In this document: one piece after another, positions 31,454 to 40,874 of the stretch
Position numbering within the stretch: position 1 is the first letter of the stretch
Layout: each line of letters starts with the position of its first letter
From: Craspedostauros australis
Taxonomy: Eukaryota; Bacillariophyta; Bacillariophyceae; Mastogloiales; Achnanthaceae
NCBI GenBank assembly: GCA_026770025.1
Contig: JAMXDE010000056.1
Span: forward strand, 310,001-374,000
Direction: 5' to 3'
DNA: 64,000 nucleotides
Notes under the pieces: model-generated
The model's input: the letters and a program-made list of their open reading frames with translations, nothing else
Databases searched by the model: none
What the model was told of the DNA's origin: nothing
Program-made: the position numbers and the translations under genes

Positions 31454-31918
31454 GTCGAATGTCCATCAAGCAACACTCTCTGGATTAACCTATTATAGTT
31501 CAATGCCAATCAGCAAAACAAAGAACAGGCTCAATCAGTTGTCTTTTTTCGCACGATGCGATGCGTTGTGGTGCGATGTTGTGTGATGTTTTGTGATGTG
31601 GTGTGGTGTGATGTGATGTGATGTGATGTGAGGCGAAATGATGTGAGGCAAAATGGCACGAGGCGAAATGGGGTGTTGTTGTGTCATCAAATGGAAAAGG
31701 TTGTCCCTTGATTGTCCGAATCCCCACGGTAGAACCAATGAACGCACTGTAACGATCCAAATAGCCTCAGCGCTTTGAGTGGTGTTTGGTGTGTGTTCTG
31801 GGTACAACTGATGGATCGCACTGGGACACACTCTATCAACGTTATCCAACAAGCGAGCACATGCAGATGGGCAAAGGTACTCAAACACGCCGACTGCCTT
31901 GTGACGAGTATTGAGCGC
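31454..31918. other. Transposon right flank, no gene
   Basis: Contains a GTGAT-type microsatellite (about 31560-31640) and no recognisable coding sequence. Confidence 0.5.
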
Positions 31919-32060
31919 TTTGTCGGGAATGTCGGGAATGTCGAGAATGTCGGGCGCTTTGTCGGGAATGTCGGGTGTCTTGTCGGGAATGTCGGGTGCT
32001 TTGTCGGGAATGTCGGGTGCGTTGTCGGGAATGTCGGGTGCTTTGTCGGGAATGTCGGGA
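31919..32060. repeat. 21-bp minisatellite, right array
   Basis: About five 21-bp units matching the left array at 26786-26930, same strand orientation. Edge copies include a 9-bp GGGAATGTC variant (GAGAATGTC). Confidence 0.95.
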
Positions 32061-32152
32061 GTTTCTCTGTTGCGACTCAAGGTTTTCGAAAGGGAGTAAT
32101 TGATGCCAAACGCAACAACTTTGAATGACTGGTGGATAATGTCATGATACTA

Positions 32153-32811
32153 AATTACTTAACGAATGATAGGTTGAATGGAATCCCGACTTTCTGCCGA
32201 GTGTCCCAGTCACTTGTTTTGGGCGAAGACGAGAAATCGAGCGGAATTAGCGCGGAGGTTGTTCGTTCTTCGATCTTCTGCGGAGGCAGACGGGAAGCAT
32301 GTTGAACACTTCATGGTGATCTTTTTGCGCGTCTCGTGTGAAGGATCTTCGAACGTGGATGGATGACCAGAACGACGAACAACGTGATGTTGTTTTGGGC
32401 TGTGAGGTGTGGCGCCTCGCGAGCTGTGAGTTCTCCAAGGGGATGGACATGAACATCGCCATGGTTGCTTCGGGAATGGAACAACATCACAGGCAATTGC
32501 AAACTGGTCTGTTCTGTTCAAGTGGCGTCGTACCAGTACCATCCATCTGGCGACGATCACAAGTACGAGTAAAAGTGCAACCACGAGTACAAGTGCAACC
32601 ACGAGTACTGCCAACGACTGAGGCTGGCAGCAGTCAGGACACCTTGTGCTGTGAAAACCTTGCATCCATCTGCATCCATCTGCATCCATCTGCATCCATC
32701 TGCATCCATCTGCATCATCTGCGTCCATCTGCGTCCATCTGCGTCCGCCTGTGTTCAGTCTCACTACCAACAACCCACTCGCACGAGCATTGCATCACCG
32801 CATTTGAATAG
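32153..32811. other. Upstream region of the EGF membrane protein gene
   Basis: No convincing gene. It contains a 10-bp array TGCATCCATC (five perfect units 32661-32710, degenerate TGCGTCCATC units to about 32745) within 100 bp of the next start codon. Confidence 0.5.
32661..32745. repeat. 10-bp TGCATCCATC tandem array
   Basis: Five perfect TGCATCCATC units then a partial unit and TGCGTCCATC variants. It lies 70-150 bp before the start codon of the EGF membrane protein gene. Confidence 0.9.
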
Positions 32812-35397
32812 ATGCAAGGTCGTGACGCCATCCATCGCAACGACCAACTCAGCAGTCATAATAGCAGCGATAGCTACAACCACAACCACAGCCAAGAGGT
32901 TTGGCTCAGCAACGTTGCCACCAACTGTGCCACCGATCGAAACAACAAGACAAAACTGCAGTCGAATAGAGTTGCCTTCACAATGGACTCCTCCAACGGC
33001 GAAGATCAGGTCGATGTGAATGCACGGGCGTTCGCGCATGGAGACGTTGAGACCAATGGCAACAATGGAGAAGAGGTCAAGGCCCTCTTCGATTCGGATG
33101 GCAATAGACATGGAACTCATGTCAGCAGCGATATGGAGGATCTTCACCAACCCAGTGAAACTGTTATCCCCAATGCCACAAGCAACACCATCGCCAACAC
33201 CACCACCACCAACACCAATGGCAACAATACTCTCCAGGCTACTAGTACCAGCAAGCCCGGTGACGAAGACGACGCAGAGGATGACAGCCACATTGACAAC
33301 CTCGACGCCGAAGAAACGACTGGCTTCACTGAATCCGTGGGCCGGAAGACGAAGCAGGCCAAGGTGGAGCTTCAAGAACTGCCTCACAATATGTACAGCG
33401 TCATGTTCCTCGCCGCTCTCAACAGCAAGAGTTTTGCTTTTGCGATGGTCGTCTTCACTTTCCAGGCTGCCATGACGTCCCTCGCCCTTGTGGACCTCAT
33501 CGACAAGAACAACAGCAAGAATCCCCTCAAGGTTCCAGAAGACGTCGACATCATCATCCGTTCCGCACAGGGGCTTGCCCTCGTCCTCTCGGTGGCTGTG
33601 CAAGGAGACGTCAAGGAGTCCATCCAGATCATTCACGCGGGCTACGACCGCAGCATCAGGGAGCGCTTGCCAGACGCCACCTTCCTCACCTGGGCCATCG
33701 CTTACACCGCGCAGCTCCTCGTGGGGTTGGCATTCCTCGCCGTGATCTTCATCCTCGTCGTGCGCAGCAGTTCTGTCATCGAGATCTTCCTCAACTTCGC
33801 GGCGCTCGCCTTCATCTCGGAAATTGACGATGTCTTTTTCCAGCTCGGTCAGCAGGGATTCTTCGAGGCCTCGATCCAGCATGTTTGCCAGCTCGTCGAT
33901 GAGCAAAGGATCCCCGTCCGACGGCGCAAGTACCCCATTCACAAGACCGTCATGCTCGTCATCCTTCTGGGCATGATCGCAGGATGGTCCGTCATCATGC
34001 ACCAGCAATTCAACGGCTACTTCCTCTGTGACGCCATCCTCGTGCAGTTCGGCGATGCTTATCATGCCACGCTGCCAACCCACAGCGGTGTCTTCGTCAA
34101 GAGGGGAAGCAAGCACCTTGACGGCCGCCAGGTGTACGTCTCGCGTGATTACGATGGAGACTTGGCTTCCTACTTTCGCTACTGCCACAAACATACGGCC
34201 TGGGTCTTCCAAGTCATGGCGTTCACCGATGCCACATCCGTCCATAATATCTGCGATGACTACCTCATGATCTCCAAGACCACGGAGACTTTCAACCTGA
34301 TGAGCCTCAGCAGCGCTTCCGACTGGAAGATTCGAACGCTCGACACCACCAACTTTCGTCTTTCCAGTCTGGAAGAACCGGTCGACCATTTCTACATCCA
34401 GTGCACCGAGTGTGGCAGCGGGGCCTGTCGGGGACCGTGCCGCAACGACCGGTGCATTTGCGAGGATAATCAGTTCGGCGAGAGGTGCGAATTCGACGGT
34501 GCCTGCTCCTCGATCTCGATCGATTCCAGAACCCCCGCCTTCTCCAATGCCAACTTCTTCTTCGCTGAAGCCTTCGTTTTGCTAACATACACAGACGAGG
34601 CAACCAACGTCACCAAGCCAGTCAAGATCAATAGCCGCCCAGTCTACATCGATGACTACCCATTCTCCTCCGGCGAGCACGATTTTCTCATTTTCAACGG
34701 CCGCAGGTGGATGATCATGGACACAGTCAATGTCTTCAACAGCACGCAGCAATTCATCAACGAGCTGCTGGCGGATCAATTCCACCTCTCCCTCACAAAT
34801 GACTTCAGCAGGGGGCCGTACTATCTCTCATCCGCCGTCGATCTTGCCACGCCCTCCAACGCTGCCACGCCCACGAGCCTCAGCTGGTCCCGCCGTGGCC
34901 CCGTATCTGCGCAGGACTACAGCCTTGGGCAGCCAGTCGATTCTCGCTTTCTCTGCGAAATCTGCGACAACACCACCAACGCATGCTTTAATGAAGGTGA
35001 ATGCTACGGCACAGAATGCGAGTGCTTCACACCGCTGACGAAGGCCAGTGGTATGCTTTGCGAGAGGGAGATCTCTTGTTTGGAAGAGGACTGCGCAAAT
35101 GGTGGAACCTGCAACTTGGTCACTGGTGTGTGTGACTGTGACATCGACTTCGACGGTCGGCTTTGTCAGATCAAGTACTGCGCCGAAACAGGAACCTTCT
35201 GCTTCAACGGTGCAACCATTTGCAACCCCGATGGTACTTGTGAGTGTCCTCCAGGATACATCGGTGAAGATTGCATTGAATTTGACTGCACTGACCCGAG
35301 TGTGTGCCAGAATGGTGGAGAGTGCGGCCCTGTGGAAGGTTGCGACTGTTCAGATACAGACTACGAAGGTACCTTCTGTGAGATTTTGTTCACGTAA
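32812..35397 (+). CDS. Multi-membrane protein with EGF-like repeats
   Basis: The product is 861 residues. ATG 32812 is preceded in frame by TAG, so it is the first possible start; ATG 32983 is an alternative. A hydrophilic Asn/Thr/Asp-rich N-terminus (1-190) is followed by membrane helices near 207-230, 292-318, 324-345 (NFAALAFISEIDDVFFQL) and 379-397. A large soluble region has one EGF-like unit at about 530-560 (GACRGPCRNDRCICEDNQFG) and four more in the last 145 residues, with CANGGTC, CDCDIDFDGRLC, CECPPGYIGEDC and CQNGGEC. The NFAALxFIS...DD motif next to a helix recurs in large diatom membrane families, as I recall. EGF units would face the outside or lumen, so an adhesion or cell-surface role is likely but unproven. 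Confidence 0.75.
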   Translation: MQGRDAIHRNDQLSSHNSSDSYNHNHSQEVWLSNVATNCATDRNNKTKLQSNRVAFTMDSSNGEDQVDVNARAFAHGDVETNGNNGEEVKALFDSDGNRHGTHVSSDMEDLHQPSETVIPNATSNTIANTTTTNTNGNNTLQATSTSKPGDEDDAEDDSHIDNLDAEETTGFTESVGRKTKQAKVELQELPHNMYSVMFLAALNSKSFAFAMVVFTFQAAMTSLALVDLIDKNNSKNPLKVPEDVDIIIRSAQGLALVLSVAVQGDVKESIQIIHAGYDRSIRERLPDATFLTWAIAYTAQLLVGLAFLAVIFILVVRSSSVIEIFLNFAALAFISEIDDVFFQLGQQGFFEASIQHVCQLVDEQRIPVRRRKYPIHKTVMLVILLGMIAGWSVIMHQQFNGYFLCDAILVQFGDAYHATLPTHSGVFVKRGSKHLDGRQVYVSRDYDGDLASYFRYCHKHTAWVFQVMAFTDATSVHNICDDYLMISKTTETFNLMSLSSASDWKIRTLDTTNFRLSSLEEPVDHFYIQCTECGSGACRGPCRNDRCICEDNQFGERCEFDGACSSISIDSRTPAFSNANFFFAEAFVLLTYTDEATNVTKPVKINSRPVYIDDYPFSSGEHDFLIFNGRRWMIMDTVNVFNSTQQFINELLADQFHLSLTNDFSRGPYYLSSAVDLATPSNAATPTSLSWSRRGPVSAQDYSLGQPVDSRFLCEICDNTTNACFNEGECYGTECECFTPLTKASGMLCEREISCLEEDCANGGTCNLVTGVCDCDIDFDGRLCQIKYCAETGTFCFNGATICNPDGTCECPPGYIGEDCIEFDCTDPSVCQNGGECGPVEGCDCSDTDYEGTFCEILFT

Positions 35398-38300
35398 GCG
35401 GTCGAGAATGTAGGCGTGCGCATGTATGGAATTCGTAATGAGAGAGGAATCTGTTGAAATCGCACGAACAATCATACTCGCACTCTGCCCCAGTCCATTG
35501 GTGGCTTTTCGTGCAGTCGTGATGGAGAAGGTCACGTCGAGCAAAGTGAAGTCTCTCTCGACAGATTACGAGGTCACCAACATTCGCTGGGTGGTGAGCA
35601 CATATTAGGAGTAGCAATGGCGGCAGCACCAATCACAGCACGATGAACAACATCAAGAGGAAGAGCAACCACGATTCTCGACGATTCGCTACGATGCCGA
35701 ATTTCATTTGCTTCCATTCGCGGAAGATCGTCCATGCACGTTGCATTCCTTACCAGCGACATCTGTCTACTCTGTGTACTACGAGTAGTACGAGCTGCGG
35801 TGGACGAAGATACAACAGGCTGCACACGAGTACCATCGTACATAGCAGAGGACTTCAATGCTGCTGCTCTCAGCACTTTTCCTTTTCAATTCTGCCCTAT
35901 CGGGACATTGATCGTTGTCGTTGTAATCGAGGTCGCCGCCACATCGGCAGCCGGCGAAACGCCATGCCAACGCCACTGATACTCGATGCATCCCACAACC
36001 TACTATACACACTGCATACTGTACGCTATACAAATTCAATACAGATTGCCAATCGTACTCACAGTTTAACGAACAGAAGTAGTGCAGACTGCGAGCAGGT
36101 GGTTGCACATGAGACTTCATGTGCGCTGCTGCATACATTCCATTTTGCCATGTTTTTCGCCATGTGATGAGACCACCACCGAATATATCCAGAGGATGAG
36201 CAAGGGAGATGATCAACGATCAACGATCAATAATCAACGATCAGCGCAATGCTGTGTCGCGCAGATCATGCCATTCTCTGAATTCGATGCTGCTCTGTGC
36301 ACTCCGCTCTGCGTTGAGACGATGTCTGGTTTGCAGGTGTTGCGCTGGTCGATAGATCTGTATTGTGTTGGATGGTGCGCGCCTCATCCCGCAACATCAA
36401 TAGTATCCGCGGTGAGGTGGCGTCGCTGCTGTTGCCCTTTTGCATGCTGTGTCCGACGCGTCGCATGAAATGCGCCATCATGGTGACCGCGGATTCATCA
36501 CGCGCACCTCATGGCTATTTCTGCATTGCGATCGGTGCTGCGACAGGATGGGCAGATGTGAATAGCGGCGCCGCTCATGTCGGCTTGGCCGGTCGGTGAT
36601 GAATGGTACTCCTAATTCGCAAGCAAATGTATGGGCATGGAATTGTTGATGTAGTGCGGTGCGGTCCGATGTAGAAATGTGATTTGTGATGGTGTGTTTT
36701 ATGTGCGGTGCGGTGTGGTATGGTATGGTATGGTATGGTATGGAAGCACGCAAATGGAAAGGGGAAGAGCACGGCAGACATGTTGGATGGAATGGAGAGT
36801 GGACCTTGCATGCAGTAGCAGAATGATACCAGCACCTGTGGTGACGAAGGATGGGGCAAATGCAACAATTGATTGACCGATTGATCGCGATTGCACAATG
36901 GTGTAGAGCAATCGCAACTGCTCCTTCACACTCCCAAGTACCGAATTGCTTTTGCTTCAATGACTGACCGATCAAAGATTGGCAACGAGCGCTGCATCGA
37001 TGACGGCCGCGGTGTGAACGACGTGATGGCTGATCGACATGACTCCAGTGTTGACGGCAACAGAAAGTTGTAAAGATCTCTCTGTCGCAAAGATTCCAAG
37101 TATTCCATTGGTGGAGACAAGATACAATCAAACACGAAGAGTTTTATGTACCACCGAAAAGGATGGCACAGAGGCAGGTAGATAAAATTACTCGCATCTG
37201 TGACAGGTCTGACATTACGTGGGAGTGATCCAGGCTCACAGAGCTATTGCATGATCTACGAACTATTCAAGAATGAATGAACATTGCAAGAGGTGTTGTG
37301 GTGGGTGATTGATGGTTGTCCATTGCCGATTTGTGAGTTAGTGGGCTGACAGCTTGGCGATATTTAGTTGGTATTCGTTCTGGTTTGTCTCGCTCCCCAT
37401 TGTTGCGCGGAACTTCGCGGAATCATGTGACGTGTGTGAACATGCGAATAAATTCAATTTGATGTTCAATTCGATAATTACCGGAACCCCACGACGCCAA
37501 GGACTGGGGACTTGGGTAATCTCATTCCACACAGACATGGAATCCAACTTCGTCAGCGAGTACTCTTGAACGATTCCATGATTGCTATCAAACCGGTACT
37601 CATTGAAATGGAAGTTGTGTGTGTGTGTGGTTGGCATCATGTCCATCGATTTGATTGTCGAACGAGGCGTTGCCTCGTGAGTTATGCAAAAGTCATCTCG
37701 AGCAACATCCGGAACTTTGAGGGTGAGAGAGAGAGAGAGCTCTCAACGCCCAACATAAAACACGTGCAAATCGACCAGCGCTCCCGCTTTGCTGTGTGGA
37801 GCGTTGATGGGTCATTGCGAATCGCAAGCCGGAATTGCTCCGCCTCGGAGAGGCTGGGATGTCGCCGCGTCCATTTCCGTCGTCTCGTCACCTCACTTGT
37901 GAACGGCAGGAGCGCGAATTTCCCTTCACGTTTGCGTTTTTTTCTCACCAAGGCTTGCCTGGTCTTCGTCGAGATACTCCAACACTTTGCAGAAAAAAGC
38001 CAATGACGCACTCGGCGATGACCTTGAGGTTGGTCTTGTTCTCGGGTGTGCTCCTCATCGCGCACACGTCCAGGAAGCGCTGACATTGGCGATGCGGTCA
38101 ACAATGATGCTACTTGTGTTGCTAATTTGACTCCTGGACGAATGTGGAATGACCGAGGGGCTGTTCGACGGGCATACTACTACTACATGGAGGACGTTGA
38201 AGTGCGGCATGACTCTTGGCAACTCCATCAGACGCTCTGGCCCTCTCGAGTTGCATTCCTGTATGCCGTCTTCTACCATTGGAGGACTCCCACGTCCAGC

Positions 38301-38900
38301 TCCCTCAGTCCCTCTGTCATGGTCGCAGTTTACATGGGCTCTTGAGAAGTGAAGCTTCACAGGACTGTTTCGTGACAGAATACTGTTTGGAGTAACTCGA
38401 GTGATTATGAGTCCGTGCCATGACTAAGCTATCTAGTTTAGACAAGTCCACTTCAGTTCCAGGTTGGCATCATCCGATTTTGGTCATGGCTGTTCTGAGA
38501 TTGTAGATGATGGACAGGAAATAGGAACAGATGTAAATCTGATGTGATGCTTGTGTTATTGTTGTTCTCTTGGATGTTGTTGCCCGGAATTGAGTGCATA
38601 CGGCGTAGCATCGCGACAAACAAAGATCGATACGAACGACAACAACGACCAAAACTTTCAAAATGAAGCAACATGGTTGGCAGTAGGCTGCTTACGCGTG
38701 GAAGTGATAGTATTTGCCGGGTCTGTACGAGCTGAGAACACTTCGGCTCAGCGTGCGAGGGCTGAAATCTCTTCAGCACGCCGAGGGGGAAGCTCGCATT
38801 TTGCCCCTCGAAGAACATCTCCAAGGGGCTATTTTGTATCGTGGCACCCACAATGTGATACTCTATGCAATATCCCTCAATTAACACACCACGGCCAGAA
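35398..38900. other. 3.5-kb stretch without a convincing gene
   Basis: Contains a TATGG pentamer array (about 36717-36741), a GA microsatellite (about 37725-37740) and many short overlapping frames of random composition. One 102-codon minus-strand frame (37338-37646) is listed separately. On the minus strand near 37960-38090, peptide patches such as NKTNLKVIAECVIGFFLQ look coding-like but are broken by frame changes. This could be decayed coding DNA or regulatory sequence. Confidence 0.45.
37338..37646 (-). CDS. Hypothetical 102-residue protein
   Basis: ATG 37646 to stop at 37338. The peptide has mixed composition rather than low complexity (HFNEYRFDSNHGIVQEYSL, then SVWNEITQVPSPWRRGVPV) and a possible short hydrophobic strand. 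No family is recognised and no start context or partner exon is evident. It may be an exon or a remnant; chance is a serious alternative. Confidence 0.2.
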   Translation of the reverse strand: MDMMPTTHTHNFHFNEYRFDSNHGIVQEYSLTKLDSMSVWNEITQVPSPWRRGVPVIIELNIKLNLFACSHTSHDSAKFRATMGSETNQNEYQLNIAKLSAH

Positions 38901-39026
38901 CGAACAGACCCGCTATTACTATTTTGCTGCTTTCGGAGGCTGCGCATACTTCTGCGTCTCGTCGTGGCACCAATTCAATGCAAACGTCATTCCCTGATTT
39001 TCTTCGTGACACAAACCAATACATAG

Positions 39027-39064
39027 GAGCCCCTCGAGCGAGTCGACCAACTGTTTGAAATGAA
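39027..39064 (+). repeat. Left 38-bp inverted repeat core
   Basis: Perfect inverted match to 44978-45015. Read on the minus strand, it also encodes FKQLVDSLEGL in an open frame (38919-39251). Confidence 0.85.
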
Positions 39065-39250
39065 CTTTCATACTTTTTTCCTCCGATTTAAAAACTAAGC
39101 ATATATTCGTAATCCTCATAGATCTAAAACATATACTGATCCATTTTGGTTCTGCTATTGCTCCTATTTTATGTTTTATGGACCGATGGATGTGCATATT
39201 TTCCGATCTCTTTCGGGTTTCAGCCCTTTGGCTACGACTACATCGATCCA

Positions 39251-40874
39251 ACTTAACCCTTTGCTGTTCTTCGTTTCAGCAAGTTTGTTCCGATTTTGAA
39301 TTGTTTAGTCTCTTTTTGAGGTGTTCCGATGAGACCATCCAACCCCTCCTCCACGATAGCGCTAGTTGTAGAGTTTGGGGAGAAGCGGCGATTTCGCATT
39401 TACATCCATTCTACCCAATGTTTGCCTGATCCGTCATCTACGTCACCAACCTGGTTACTGCGTCATGAAATACCAATCACAGCACGATGTGAATCATCCT
39501 TGGCTACATTTCGTCGTAACGGAATGGTTGAGTTACATTGGTACTCTCGAAGTGTTTTGTGTGATGCTTCCTTCGTACATTTGTTAATATTATTCGTAAT
39601 TACCGGGTCCCCCAAGATGTGCGACTGGTTGAGAGCGCCAAACTCGAAACAACAACATGACAATGGTGGAAAACAAAAAAAAAATCCACAATGGCCGTCC
39701 AACGGCATCCTCGGCGCCGCACCAACAAGCGGTCCACCGACAAATACAAGCACATCGCCGTCACCGCCATGCAACCCTTGGTGGGTGGACGAGCGGAGGC
39801 TGCGAGAGCGGTTGATTTGGGGCCGCCGCAGGCCTCCGCGCAAACGTCTCAAGATTGCGGCAAATTGGCTCGTTGGATGTAGCCTGTGTACTCCATGCAC
39901 AGGCCACACCAACACCTACAAATGGGCAAGGCGCATCCAAGAGGGCATCGCCAACGCGCCCACGAAGTCTCAGGCTCGGGGAGGCCCAGGAAGGCATCCG
40001 CGCGGAGGAAAAGGTGGAGGGCAAGAGTTTTGTTGGGCGGATCGTGGCGAACCCGCCATGTGACTTTGGCAGTGAGAGGGCAGCATCATCAAGCTGCCCA
40101 ATCTCCAAGTCACCCATACAAGACCCGTGCGTCATCGCCTGAAGATGCACGTCGCGAAGTTTGGGCTGCTCAAATGGTCTGGAAGAGGCTGCGGCATGGA
40201 ATGAGTGCCAACAGGTCTTTTTTTGTGGGCCACCCCAAAACAACAGTGGCATCACCAAATGGAGGTGTACCATCGGGACCATCCATGCCCAGCCCCCTCT
40301 GGATGCATCATCGTGTCGCTAGGGAGTGTGAGTATGCACGAGGGGCACGTGGAGAGGCTGAAAGGGTCATGTGGATGAGGTATGGATCTGTATCCATGCC
40401 ACAACCGGCTTGCAAATCGTTTTTCGAAATCGCTCTTTTCAGTGTATTGACACATTTGGGTATGCAATGTGGCAGAAACGTTCTGTCCTTCATGGGGTGG
40501 ATAGATGGGGGGTATACAGAGCGAATGGTATGCACAGTTTGTCAATATAACAAGATGATGATGATGATCATGGGTGCTGAGGGGAGGGCAACATTGCTTG
40601 TTCGAATTTTTTTCAATCCACCACGCAACTGTGTGGTGGGCCAACATGAAATTAAAAATAGCTTCTATGTCAATTTAACTTCAATATTCTGAATAAACGA
40701 TAGTCAGGCGTATGAATGCACTGTTTAGATTTGATTGTAAACAATGTGTTGTTGATATATAGCATGATAAGCAGATATTTGGATGGTTTTGGGGTGGGCT
40801 CTAGATAGTCTACGTATCACGACCCATCACCCACAAAACTCCACAACTCGTGTTATCGTGGTGAAGCACCCCCA
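39251..40874. other. Interior of element, no confident gene
   Basis: Plus-strand frames 39329-40063 and 39886-40692 and minus-strand frames 39463-40282 overlap and have Pro/Arg/Ser-biased composition. None is recognisable. An A10-like run occurs near 39668. A second element-encoded gene with introns cannot be excluded. Confidence 0.35.

Larger units (their letters stand above)
26762..32152. mobile_element. Four-gene PIF/Harbinger-type DNA transposon bracketed by matching minisatellites
   Basis: Evidence for a single ~5.4-kb unit: a DDE transposase and three small or medium ORFs with no host-like features lie between two arrays of the same 21-bp minisatellite in the same orientation (26786-26930 and 31919-32060). 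Just outside the arrays are inverted 10-mers, TAGTATCATG at 26762-26771 and CATGATACTA at 32143-32152. The gene order is transposase (minus), ORF2 (plus), ORF3 (minus), ORF4 (plus), forming two divergent pairs. The exact ends are uncertain: the inverted 10-mers are short and no clear 3-bp TWA target duplication is visible next to them. Confidence 0.55.

Noticed and set aside
26762-32152. TAGTATCATG/CATGATACTA as proven terminal inverted repeats of the four-gene element
   Set aside because: Ten bases can match by chance and no clear TWA target duplication adjoins them. Used only as provisional ends.
36478-37131. A 217-codon minus-strand frame
   Set aside because: Contains the TATGG array (YHTIPYHTIPYHT-type peptide) and otherwise random composition.
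39329-40692. Two long plus-strand frames inside the 39-45 kb element
   Set aside because: Arg/Pro/Ser-biased, overlapping each other and minus-strand frames, no motifs; kept only as an uncertain region.
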